From assembly GCA_019359075.1 (NCBI GenBank), contig JAHHIB010000040.1, positions 1 to 64,000 of the forward strand: 64,000 nucleotides of DNA, read 5' to 3'. This stretch comes from Kalymmatonema hyalinum WJT4-NPBG1 (lineage in GTDB: Bacteria; Cyanobacteriota; Cyanobacteriia; Cyanobacteriales; Nostocaceae). Position 1 is the first letter of the stretch. The number at the start of each line of letters is the position of its first letter. The notes under the pieces were generated by a model. It had not been told where the DNA came from. It ran no database searches and saw only the letters and a program-made list of their open reading frames with translations. Below, one piece after another: positions 56,795 to 64,000 of this stretch. A program made the translations under genes and the position numbers.

Positions 56795-56910
56795 CAAAGC
56801 GATCGCCCGTATATGCCTCAATGCAAACTCCGTTTGCATTGCCCCAACCTGCGCTTGGGGGAGCGCAATTCTTGCGCTCAGGCATAGGGCGCGCCTTGTG
56901 ATCGCTTAAA
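56795..56910. repeat. HIP1-containing GC-rich repeat patch
   Basis: Begins with gcgatcgcc and ends near tgatcgc, with small dyads such as gcaaactccgtttgc and gagcgcaattcttgcgctc between. Its make-up contrasts with the surrounding AT-rich DNA and resembles 7655-7805. Confidence 0.5.
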
Positions 56911-57064
56911 GTCTTGTCAATAACTAGGCTTTCATGCGATTGTTGTAGGTTTATTGAAATTAAAACGTTCTTATTGACAAGATACGTTTACCCTGCCTCC
57001 CGCTATTGTTTGTAATAATCAATTTGTAATAATCAAAAATATTACTTTCTAATATAAAATCCAA

Positions 57065-57562
57065 ATGTTTAGACCCCAACGCATTGTACCTGGTCCCGGA
57101 CAAGAATCTGTGTGGGACTATCCCCGTCCGCCTCGCCTTGAGGATACCGACAAACATATCCAAATCATCTTTAATGGTGTCACTATTGCAGATACTCACC
57201 GTGGCAAACGCGTTTTAGAAACCAGCCACCCACCTAATTACTACATTCCGCCTGAGGATATCAAAATAGAATATTTCTTGCTCACACCGCAATCTAGCTT
57301 TTGTGAGTGGAAGGGAGGTGCTAGTTACTACACAATCCGGGTTGGTGATAAAGAAGTCCAGAATGCTGCATGGTTTTATCGCGACCCTACACCCGCCTTT
57401 GCATCAATTAAAGACTATGTCGCTTTTTACGCTCACCTCATGGATGCTTGCTACATCAACGGAGAAAAGGTGCAGCCGCAACCAGGAAATTTCTACGGTG
57501 GTTGGATAACCAGCGATGTCGTTGGACCTTTCAAAGGAATTCCCGGTTCTTGGGGATGGTGA
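57065..57562 (+). CDS. DUF427 domain protein
   Basis: 165 residues with the DUF427 beta-barrel pattern: IQIIFNGVTIADTHRGKRVL, PPNYYIPPEDIKIEYFLLTP, SFCEWKGGASYYTIRVGDKE and NAAWFYRDPTPAFASIKDYV. The family is widespread, small and soluble, with no established enzyme activity that I know. Length is usual for the longer cyanobacterial version. It is followed by a 10-bp hairpin and then the PHA genes, so it is probably a separate unit. Confidence 0.85.
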   Translation: MFRPQRIVPGPGQESVWDYPRPPRLEDTDKHIQIIFNGVTIADTHRGKRVLETSHPPNYYIPPEDIKIEYFLLTPQSSFCEWKGGASYYTIRVGDKEVQNAAWFYRDPTPAFASIKDYVAFYAHLMDACYINGEKVQPQPGNFYGGWITSDVVGPFKGIPGSWGW

Positions 57563-57647
57563 GGCTGAGAATTAATAGAAAAACGAGACATCGAGGGGCA
57601 AGTCAAATTTATTGCCCAAATTTTTGGAGTGATTGTATAGAAATTAA

Positions 57648-57670
57648 CGCATCAACAGGGTGTTGATGCG
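57648..57670 (+). terminator. Hairpin between DUF427 gene and phaE
   Basis: CGCATCAACA (57648-57657) and TGTTGATGCG (57661-57670) pair perfectly over a 3-nt loop; a TTTTT run follows 8 nt later. It could end the DUF427 transcript. Confidence 0.45.
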
Positions 57671-57755
57671 CTGAAGAAGTTTTTGCAACACAACCTTTAT
57701 TTGCTTGAAAATTTGCTATTTGTAGAAAAATGCCAATTTCGTGGAGTAGACCCTG

Positions 57756-58220
57756 ATGGTTGCACACCAGCAGTACACCGATGAGTTTAACAAACTGCTT
57801 CAGACCTTTGATGCTTGGATAAACTTCAGTAAGGCGAGCTTTGACTATCTGTTAGTGCTGCTTGATATCTGGGTGAGGGCATTTGAGGAACTGATGCGGG
57901 AGTTGGTCTCTTCCCAAAACAAGGGTGAAACGGTTGAGAACTTGCGGCAGTTTCTGCAAGTCTGGAGTAGTATATTTGACCGAGTATTCGCTTCTAGGTT
58001 CAATTCAGAGGATGCCCTGGAGATCCAGGGAAAATTAATCAACGCAGCCATAACCTGGCAGCGGCACCAGCAACAGCTAATGGAAGTATTTCTCAAGATG
58101 AATGATTTGCCGACTCGCAGCGAATTAGACGAGGTTTACCGCAGCCTCTACGAGTTGCGAAAGGAAGTCAAAAACCTTAAAAAAACCTTGGCAGAATCCT
58201 TTAACAACGAGGTACTGTAA
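57756..58220 (+). CDS. phaE: PHA synthase subunit PhaE-like protein (short form)
   Basis: 154 residues, all helical. The end reads LPTRSELDEVYRSLYELRKE then VKNLKKTLAESF, the hallmark C-terminus of PhaE, the non-catalytic subunit of class III polyhydroxyalkanoate synthase. Usual cyanobacterial PhaE is roughly twice as long, so this is a short form that keeps only the C-terminal half, or one whose N-terminal half has been lost; no extra frame upstream supports a frameshift. A GGAG site precedes the ATG at 57756. The phaC gene starts 7 bp after its stop, implying cotranscription and a joint PhaEC complex at the granule surface. Confidence 0.75.
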   Translation: MVAHQQYTDEFNKLLQTFDAWINFSKASFDYLLVLLDIWVRAFEELMRELVSSQNKGETVENLRQFLQVWSSIFDRVFASRFNSEDALEIQGKLINAAITWQRHQQQLMEVFLKMNDLPTRSELDEVYRSLYELRKEVKNLKKTLAESFNNEVL

Positions 58221-58227
58221 GCAGGCG

Positions 58228-59388
58228 ATGCAGGAATTTACTGAGCTATTTCAAAAACTAGTTAAGGGCATTGATATCTCAAGCCGCTTGCGGGAAGAGG
58301 ACGTTCAGATTGGGGTGACACCCACTGAGGAGGTCTACCGGGAGGATAAAGTGGTACTGTACCGTTTCAACTCAAAGGTGGAGCATTCGCTTATTTCAAT
58401 CCCTGATAGCGATTCATCCGAAACAGGCAGCGCTACTGTAGACACAATACCATCGCGTACGGGGGATGTGTTCGACTCGAAGGAAAACGGCAATAACATC
58501 CCCATCCTCATCGTTTACGCCTTAGTCAACCGTCCCTACATGGTCGATTTACAGGAGGGGCGATCGCTCGTTGCCAATTTGCTCAAACTGGGTTTGGATA
58601 TCTACCTCATTGACTGGGGCTATCCCACCCGAGGCGATCGCTGGCTCACTCTTGATGACTATATCAATGGTTATATCAATAACTGTGTGGATGTGGTACG
58701 CAAGCGCCACAACTTGGAGCAAATCAACCTATTGGGGATTTGTCAGGGGGGAACCTTTAGCCTTTGCTACAGTTCCCTTTACCCAGAGAAGGTGAAAAAC
58801 CTAATTACTATGGTCACTCCGGTCGATTTCCACATCAATGAGGGACTGTTTAATGTTTGGGGTAGACGCACTGTGGGGTCACAAGCTGTGGACGTGGATC
58901 TCATGGTAGATACTTTGGGCAATATCCCCGGCGACTTCCTAAACTTCACCTTCATAATGCTGAAGCCCTTTCAGTTAGGGGTCAAGAAGTATATTGACCT
59001 TCTAGAGATAATTGACAATGAAGAGAAGCTTGTCAACTTTCTGCGGATGGAAAAATGGATTTTTGACAGCCCCGATCAAGCTGGGGAAACCTTCCGACAG
59101 TTCATCAAGGACTTCTACCAGGGAAACAAACTCATCAAAGGTGAAATCGAGATTGGAGGGAAGCGAGTAGATTTGGGGAATATCCGCATCCCGGTTTTAA
59201 ACATTTACGCCGAGCAGGATCATCTGGTTCCCCCTGCATCTTCCTTGGCTCTTGAGAAATACATCGGAAGCCAAGACTACACAGTTTGCTCTTTTCCTGT
59301 GGGACACGTTGGGATTTACGTGAGCAGTAAGGTGCAGCGAGACCTTCCTCCAACCATTGTCGATTGGCTGAAGGCGCGACTCCCCTAA
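58228..59388 (+). CDS. phaC: Class III PHA synthase catalytic subunit PhaC
   Basis: 386 residues, the usual size for class III PhaC. The lipase-like box is LLGICQGGTFSLCYSSLYPE with Cys172 as nucleophile; Asp331 (YAEQDHLVPP) and His360 (PVGHVGIYVS) complete the triad. The surrounding stretches PILIVYALVNRPYMVDLQ, LIDWGYPTRGDRWLTLDDYI and MVTPVDFH are conserved family blocks. It polymerises 3-hydroxybutyryl-CoA into storage polyester with PhaE. The phasin and thiolase genes lie 2.3-2.9 kb downstream. No regulatory site is evident before the phaE-phaC pair. Confidence 0.92.
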   Translation: MQEFTELFQKLVKGIDISSRLREEDVQIGVTPTEEVYREDKVVLYRFNSKVEHSLISIPDSDSSETGSATVDTIPSRTGDVFDSKENGNNIPILIVYALVNRPYMVDLQEGRSLVANLLKLGLDIYLIDWGYPTRGDRWLTLDDYINGYINNCVDVVRKRHNLEQINLLGICQGGTFSLCYSSLYPEKVKNLITMVTPVDFHINEGLFNVWGRRTVGSQAVDVDLMVDTLGNIPGDFLNFTFIMLKPFQLGVKKYIDLLEIIDNEEKLVNFLRMEKWIFDSPDQAGETFRQFIKDFYQGNKLIKGEIEIGGKRVDLGNIRIPVLNIYAEQDHLVPPASSLALEKYIGSQDYTVCSFPVGHVGIYVSSKVQRDLPPTIVDWLKARLP

Positions 59389-59540
59389 GGTAAGAGGTTA
59401 GTAAGCCAACAAATAGCTATTATAAATTGACAAAATGCCAGCATTTTGATTCAAGACATCTTGCACGACACTTGTGAGACTGCAAGTCGCCAAGTGCCAA
59501 ATTGATATAAGCCTTTTTACTTAAACGGAGACTTGATTTT

Positions 59541-59966
59541 ATGTTTTCTTCTCAAGCTAAACCTCAAGCTAAACCTCAAGCTAAACGCATCCTGGTTGTA
59601 GATGATACACAAGATAATTTGTCTCTACTAGAGGCAATTTTGATGGAAGAAGGGTATGAGGTTGATGTTGCCAATAATGGCAAATTAGCGTTAGCCAAGA
59701 TAGAAGCATCGCCACCCGATCTCGTGTTGCTCGATGCCATGATGCCAGGAATGAGTGGCTATGAAGTCACTCGGCGTATTCGGGAAAATAAAAAACTCCC
59801 TTTTCTTCCTGTTCTTCTGATCACGGCTTATGCAGAGGCTGATATTCCCCAAGGATTAGAGTTAGGAGCTAATGACTTCATCCGTAAGCCGATTGATTTT
59901 GATGAATTAATGGCAAGAATTAAAGCATTTTTGCGATTGAAAGACACCATGAATTCTCCTTCATAA
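59541..59966 (+). CDS. Single-domain response regulator
   Basis: 141 residues, CheY-like: VVDDTQDNLSLLEAIL at the acidic pocket, phospho-acceptor D65 in LVLLDAMMPGMSGYEV, and FIRKPIDFDELMARIKAF with the conserved Lys. There is no output domain, so it works through protein contacts. The N-terminus repeats QAKP (a 12-bp tandem repeat), which may vary in number. It runs tail to tail with the histidine kinase gene, only 3 bp apart, and the two may form a pair. It lies between phaC and phaP; control of PHA storage is a guess from position. Confidence 0.9.
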   Translation: MFSSQAKPQAKPQAKRILVVDDTQDNLSLLEAILMEEGYEVDVANNGKLALAKIEASPPDLVLLDAMMPGMSGYEVTRRIRENKKLPFLPVLLITAYAEADIPQGLELGANDFIRKPIDFDELMARIKAFLRLKDTMNSPS

Positions 59967-59969
59967 TTG

Positions 59970-61178
59970 TCAGGTACTTGAATGTGACGCGGGTGTTTTG
60001 ACGAATAGCGGCAAGATGACAGTGAAGGTGGAGCCAACTCCAAACAGCGATACCAGCTCTATTTTGCCTTGCATGAGTTTTACTAGCTGCGAGACAATTG
60101 CCAACCCTAAGCCAGTACTATCGGGTACGGGAGTGCCGCTATTGTCAGCTCGAAAGAAGGGGTCAAAGACACGCAATTGGTCTTCTGGTGTAATCCCGAC
60201 TCCTGTGTCACTGACTGCAATAGACCACTGGTTATCGGATAGTATCTGGCACGTTAATTTGACGCTTCCTGACTCTGTGTAGCGAATCGCATTGCTCACA
60301 AGGTTAGTGATAATTTGCTGCAATCGCAAAGGGTCTGTGAGCACTTTTTCGGGGGCACGTTCGCAATCAACCACCATTTGTAGCTCTTTCACAGCAGCCA
60401 AAGGGTGCAACATTTGAAACACATCGTCGATTAGCGATCGCACATCTATTGGCTCTGGGTTCAGTTTCATCTTCCCTGCCTCATACCGAGAGATTTCCAA
60501 TGTATCGTTGATCAGGCGGAGTAACTGTCTGCCATTGCGTACCACTCGCTCAATGTGTTCCAAATGGGGAACCGTACCCTGAACTTCAGGGTTTTTGCGT
60601 GAGGAGCGCAAAATCAGCTCCGAGTAGCCAATAATCGAATTCAGAGGGTTTTTCAGTTCGTGGGCAAGTTGAGAGACATTCTCCTGATTCGCTTTTAGCA
60701 AGCGAGTCAGTTCCTGATTGGTTAGCTCAGCCTGACTTTGTAGCTGCTGTATTTCCCGCAATCGCTCGTCCACATAGCTTTTGAAGCACTGGGTAATGGC
60801 TTCGTCAATCGTCGCGTCAATCACACTATAAGCTCGCATGACTTCCCGAACCGTACCCTCTAGTAGGTCTGCCTCTAAAGTAGAAAAGATCACCTGGCGC
60901 AGTAGACGATACTCCCGCGCAATTTCTATTGGAGTGAAACCTTGTGCAGCCCTCAATACGCCATGTTCCAAACTGTTTTGCACTATCGACTGAATATCGC
61001 TGTCCTGGGATTGGGAAAGCACGGTTGCCATCGCCATGAGAACATCGGGAAGATGATCCCGTATAGCTGAGCCTGGTAAATCATTGGCACTCGAAATCTG
61101 TCTATCAAAGCGAACTGCTTCAACCCAGTTTTTTGTGATTGTGTCTATTTTATCAACAAGCAATTGACTAAAATTCAT
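59970..61178 (-). CDS. Soluble histidine kinase with RsbRD-like N-terminal domain
   Basis: 402 residues. Residues 1-140 resemble the helical RsbR N-terminal/globin-like sensor (LVDKIDTITKNWVEAVR, GFTPIEIAREYRLLRQVIFS). HisKA has H173 in LAHELKNPLNSIIGY; the ATPase domain has NLVSNAIRY, DTGVGITPEDQLRVFDPF and GLGLAIVSQLV. No membrane span. The start at 61178 is the first ATG of this frame. It converges on the response regulator gene with a 3-bp gap, so the two are separately transcribed but probably functionally linked. Signal unknown. Confidence 0.9.
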   Translation of the reverse strand: MNFSQLLVDKIDTITKNWVEAVRFDRQISSANDLPGSAIRDHLPDVLMAMATVLSQSQDSDIQSIVQNSLEHGVLRAAQGFTPIEIAREYRLLRQVIFSTLEADLLEGTVREVMRAYSVIDATIDEAITQCFKSYVDERLREIQQLQSQAELTNQELTRLLKANQENVSQLAHELKNPLNSIIGYSELILRSSRKNPEVQGTVPHLEHIERVVRNGRQLLRLINDTLEISRYEAGKMKLNPEPIDVRSLIDDVFQMLHPLAAVKELQMVVDCERAPEKVLTDPLRLQQIITNLVSNAIRYTESGSVKLTCQILSDNQWSIAVSDTGVGITPEDQLRVFDPFFRADNSGTPVPDSTGLGLAIVSQLVKLMQGKIELVSLFGVGSTFTVILPLFVKTPASHSST

Positions 61179-61686
61179 TGTGGCTCAGCGCGGGGAGGAG
61201 TAGATTGCAAAACCCTCTTTGCATCATTCTAATGGAGCAATGGTGCAGTTTACGCTCGCTAGTTGTCTCTTAATAATCTCTACTTGGGTTTTCTGTCAGT
61301 TTTGGGATTAGGACAAAATTGCCCAAAATCCAGCAGGGATTTCTTAGCTTTTGTATTCATGCATACAAGAGCGCTTAACATTATGCCCTTTCTCTAGATA
61401 GACGATTACACAAAGTAGCAGGGTTAAATTTTAGTCAATGGCTTTGTTAGCGAAGTAGAACTCTTAATGAAAAGAAAGAATAGAAAAAGTTTCCCCTAAA
61501 ATAACCGTTTCACACGAAAAACACTCCCCCCAATAATTTATTGGGGGCTTTATTAATACTGAGAGTATGTTTGTCAGAGAAACTATTTCATAATTCCTTG
61601 ACAAACACACTCTAAAAAAACAGAAACCACTCCACTATATATGATGTGAACCGAATGCTACTCTACTGCTCACTCAGCTTTTTGAT
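61179..61686. other. Spacer between histidine kinase and phaP
   Basis: 508 bp, mostly AT-rich. It holds the terminator-like hairpin (61526-61547) and an inverted pair TTTGTCA...TTGACAAA between about 61570 and 61607. No gene seen. Confidence 0.4.
61526..61547 (-). terminator. Hairpin terminator of phaP
   Basis: CCCCCAATAA and TTATTGGGGG pair nearly without a loop. Read on the minus strand, a GTGTTTTTCG T-run follows, as expected for a Rho-independent terminator. It lies about 140 bp past the phaP stop. Confidence 0.6.
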
Positions 61687-61950
61687 TCATACTTTCCGTA
61701 ACATATTGAAATAGCCCTCCCAAAATTGCTTCTGGCTTTCGAGTGACATACGAGCTAACAGAGCCTGCAATTCTAAAGAACTTGTCACCACGCTTTCCTG
61801 GAATTTCAAGGTTTTATCAAAATTGTCACGGAAGTTTGGTGTGGTGAAGCTCTGCATATTCGGCATCATAGATGTCCAGCTATTGAAAAGCCCTCTCTGC
61901 ATTTCGCTTAACTGCCTTAAGTACTGCTCAAAATTATTGAACAAATCCAT
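61687..61950 (-). CDS. phaP: Phasin PhaP-like small protein
   Basis: 87 residues starting MDLFNNFEQYLRQLSEMQRG. I place the start at 61950, preceded by AGGGG at a good distance; an ATG at 61980 would add ten residues. The protein is wholly helical and amphipathic (SWTSMMPNMQSFTTP, then LELQALLARMSLESQKQFWE), as expected of a phasin that coats PHA granules. Its identity rests on this pattern and on the PHA neighbours, phaEC and phaA; sequence similarity could not be tested. It is transcribed divergently from phaA. Confidence 0.7.
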   Translation of the reverse strand: MDLFNNFEQYLRQLSEMQRGLFNSWTSMMPNMQSFTTPNFRDNFDKTLKFQESVVTSSLELQALLARMSLESQKQFWEGYFNMLRKV

Positions 61951-62253
61951 TATCGTTGCCCCTTTTATTTTGTTATACAATACTGATTGTCTTGTCTAAG
62001 ACTTTTTTAAATAATAATTGATAAGTGGCTTTAATGGTTGATGTATACAAAAATATTTTTAAAATTTATGGACAATAGCATTTCAAAAAAAGCATTTTTG
62101 AACCTATTAAGACTAAGCATTAAATGTGCAAAAAATAGCTATATTAGGCAAAGACTAATGAACCTCAAATCCACCTTTCATAAACCAATGGAATTTGCTT
62201 CCATAAGCATTCCGCTTGAAGTTGGTAGCGCTTAAGGACGTGACATTGTAAAA

Positions 62254-63456
62254 ATGGTAATCAGCATGGAAGAAGCTTATATTGTCTCAGCAGTACGCAC
62301 GCCACTCGGTCGGTTCGGAGGTGTGCTTGCGGGTTTTTCTCCGGTGGATTTAGGTGCGATCGCCATGCGCGCTGCGTTGGAACGGGCAGGAATATCCGGG
62401 GAAGCATTAGACCTTTACATCTTTGGCAACGTCCTGAGAGCCGGTCACGGACAGTCATTGCCCCGTCAAGCGGCTTTCAAGGCTGGAATTCCAGAAACGG
62501 TGAATGGGTATGCAGTGGACATGGTGTGTTCGTCGGGAATGATGAGCGTGATGAACGCCGCCACTGCTATCCGCGCTGGTGAAGCCGACATCGTACTTGC
62601 TGGCGGAATGGAATCCATGTCCCAAACCGGATTTTTCCTATCACACCGAGCGAGATGGGGGTACAAATTCCTGCTGGGTTCGCCAGAGCAACTCACGGAT
62701 ATTTTACTTTACGACGGTCTCACCGATCCCACGACCGCTGAAGCGATGGGAGAGCAAGCTGAACGTCTGGCAGCAGCTTACCAGGTGACGCGGGCTGACT
62801 TGGATCAAGTCGCTCTCTATTCACAGCAGCGGGCAACACTCGCCACCGAGCAAGGCTACTTCAACAAGGAAATTGTACCGATTGAGGTTAAAGGGAAGAA
62901 AGGTTTGGAATTGGTGGAAAAAGATGAAGGCATTCGCCCCGAAACCACCTTGGAGAGCCTGACCCGACTCAAGCCTGCTTTCACAGAGGATGGGGTGTTC
63001 ACTGCGGGCAACAGCAGTCAGATATCGGACGGAGCAGCAGCTCTTGTCTTGGCAAGCAAAAGTGCAGTGGAACGTTACAAACTGGTACCTCTAGCACGGG
63101 TGATTGGGGGATCGTGGGTCGGTGGGGAAGCTTGGCGCTTCCCTGAAATTCCCATCTTGGCAGTGAATAAGCTTTTAGACAAGCTGAAGATGAGAATCTA
63201 CGATTTTGACGTGTTCGAGAACAACGAAGCTTTCGCTTTGAGCAACGTGCTGTTTAACCGGGTGCTGGGGGTTCCTTACGAGAAGCTCAATATCTTTGGG
63301 GGGGCGATCGCACTAGGGCATCCCATCGGCGCTTCTGGGGCGCGAATCATCGTCACGCTGCTCAACGCTTTGCAGCACAGGAATGGGCAGTTAGGGCTGG
63401 CAGCGGTGTGTCATGGCACTGGTGGCGGTACGGCGTTTGCACTGGAGCGACTTTGA
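62254..63456 (+). CDS. phaA: Acetyl-CoA acetyltransferase (beta-ketothiolase) PhaA
   Basis: 400 residues of the thiolase superfamily. AYIVSAVRTPLGRFGG is the N-terminal block; the acyl-accepting Cys is in DMVCSSGMMSVMNAATAIRA (Cys92), His in ALGHPIGASGARI, and the second catalytic Cys in AVCHGTGGGTAFALERL. It condenses two acetyl-CoA to acetoacetyl-CoA, the first step toward PHB. The ATG at 62266 (MEEAYIVS) is an alternative start closer to family usage. The reductase PhaB would be expected next, but is not seen; instead G-rich repeats follow. Divergent from phaP. Confidence 0.9.
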   Translation: MVISMEEAYIVSAVRTPLGRFGGVLAGFSPVDLGAIAMRAALERAGISGEALDLYIFGNVLRAGHGQSLPRQAAFKAGIPETVNGYAVDMVCSSGMMSVMNAATAIRAGEADIVLAGGMESMSQTGFFLSHRARWGYKFLLGSPEQLTDILLYDGLTDPTTAEAMGEQAERLAAAYQVTRADLDQVALYSQQRATLATEQGYFNKEIVPIEVKGKKGLELVEKDEGIRPETTLESLTRLKPAFTEDGVFTAGNSSQISDGAAALVLASKSAVERYKLVPLARVIGGSWVGGEAWRFPEIPILAVNKLLDKLKMRIYDFDVFENNEAFALSNVLFNRVLGVPYEKLNIFGGAIALGHPIGASGARIIVTLLNALQHRNGQLGLAAVCHGTGGGTAFALERL

Positions 63457-63847
63457 CAATTCAAACGGGTGTAGGGGAATAGGGGTGTAGGGGTGTAAGG
63501 GTAGAATGTGTTTTGAATGCAGGAGTTAAAAAAGAATTCTTTCCCCCATACCCTCACACCCTTACACCCTTACCCCCCAGTCTTGGTAATCCGACTCAGC
63601 TTTTTGTGGGCTAAAACCGAAACATCTAACCCAGGCTAGGTGGACTCAAACTGGATCACCTGCAAAATCAAGGTATCTAAGGTTTTTGTTGCTTGAAAAC
63701 ATAACCCATTTCTATCACTAAGGTAATTGTGTTCGATCAGGTTCTCAAAGGCAGACGTGAGTAACGTTTGGGAAACTCGTCTTGAGCTACATTACCTCTG
63801 CGGTGAAAGGGGAGCAATCAGATTATTTTCATACAGGAGAACTAAAC
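63457..63847. other. Spacer with G-rich and C-rich inverted repeats
   Basis: Five G-tracts (GGG, GGGG, GGGG, GGGG, GGG) with 4-5 nt loops lie at 63467-63501, and a C-rich partner at 63543-63578 can pair with it imperfectly. The G-rich strand fits a G-quadruplex. A frame from 63727 to 63936 overlaps the next gene in another frame and is probably spurious. Confidence 0.55.
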
Positions 63848-64000
63848 GTGGTTACAACGCTAGACGATACGAAGCGGCTTGCTATTGGCGAAAGATTGGC
63901 AGACCTGAAAGCCTTTCAAAATTTAATTATCTCTAACGATCAAAAACTCATAGATGCCTGCCCTTATGAAGATGTTCGAGAGCGTCTCCAAAATATGCTT
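63848..64000 (+). CDS. Partial gene, unknown; runs off the right edge
   Basis: 51 codons from GTG 63848, preceded by AGGAG at 9 bp. The start reads VVTTLDDTKRLAIGERLADL and continues KAFQNLIISNDQKLIDACPY, an amphipathic helical pattern. It reminds me of cyanobacterial small helical proteins with hemerythrin- or ferritin-like domains, but the metal-binding part would be beyond the window. It is about 390 bp after phaA on the same strand and shows no link to PHA metabolism. Confidence 0.55.
   Translation, partial: MVTTLDDTKRLAIGERLADLKAFQNLIISNDQKLIDACPYEDVRERLQNML

Larger units (their letters stand above)
55333..57064. other. 1.7-kb AT-rich region without genes
   Basis: The longest spacer in the window. 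It holds four GGATTCCTA-type sites (55955-56307), a 9-bp tandem repeat (56592-56627) and a GC-rich repeat patch with HIP1 octamers (about 56795-56910). No open frame has convincing features. Promoters for both flanking genes should lie here. Confidence 0.55.

Noticed and set aside
62038-62235. 65-codon frame between phaP and phaA
   Set aside because: It has no ribosome site or recognisable motif and lies in the AT-rich divergent promoter region.
63727-63936. 69-codon frame overlapping the last partial gene
   Set aside because: It is in a different frame from the GTG-start gene, which has a good AGGAG site and amphipathic pattern; this one is Arg/Cys-rich without a family look.
1-64000. tRNA, rRNA or tmRNA genes
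   Set aside because: No cloverleaf-like set of arms or ribosomal core sequence was noticed by eye. A covariance-model scan would be needed to exclude them.

Overview
The window looks like chromosomal DNA of a filamentous, probably Nostocales-type cyanobacterium. The direct signs are many GCGATCGC (HIP1-type) octamers, 7-10 bp short tandem repeats between genes, dispersed palindromic repeats (some inserted in frame in coding sequence), a KaiB/KaiC-like pair, a COP23-domain protein, a flavodoxin relic and a class III PHA synthase locus. The genus is inference. No rRNA, tRNA or CRISPR array was recognised.

Left part (1-16.3 kb): the frameshifted 3' end of a NACHT NTPase gene, dnaG, a cell-wall amidase, an AraC regulator beside an exported alpha/beta hydrolase, decayed IS630 and tnpB remnants, a methyltransferase-HIT fusion, and a set of unlinked genes (membrane protein, lipoprotein, 2OG-Fe(II)-type oxygenase, GNAT, LysR, EamA transporter, small conserved proteins). 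A triplicated operator-like repeat lies upstream of the EamA gene.

Middle part (16.7-40 kb): a methyltransferase, a three-gene RbsBAC-type sugar ABC operon, a minus-strand kaiB-like / kaiC-like / hybrid histidine kinase row, and divergently an M48 protease gene followed by a COP23 gene. Next come two very large phosphoester-hydrolysing proteins without signal peptides: a 5'-nucleotidase with DUF4114-like segments, preceded by a Pho-box-like sequence, and an endonuclease/phosphatase-esterase-phytase fusion. A 1.3-kb repeat-rich stretch separates these from a flavodoxin pseudogene with three in-frame stops and an alpha/beta hydrolase.

Right part (40.7-55.3 kb): a type I secretion locus. A plus-strand exporter ATPase and HlyD adaptor face a minus-strand row encoding an RTX protein, a glycosyltransferase-parvulin fusion, a pentapeptide-RTX protein, a second glycosyltransferase and a second exporter ATPase. 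Both ATPases carry N-terminal cyclic-nucleotide-binding-like and C39-like domains that appear to lack key residues. The RTX proteins, and perhaps the signal-less phosphatases upstream, are natural candidate cargo.

Far right (55.3-64 kb): a long AT-rich non-coding stretch with four GGATTCCTA-type sites, a DUF427 protein, then a PHA locus: phaE, phaC, a response regulator and histidine kinase placed tail to tail, phasin phaP and thiolase phaA. A partial unidentified gene runs off the right edge.
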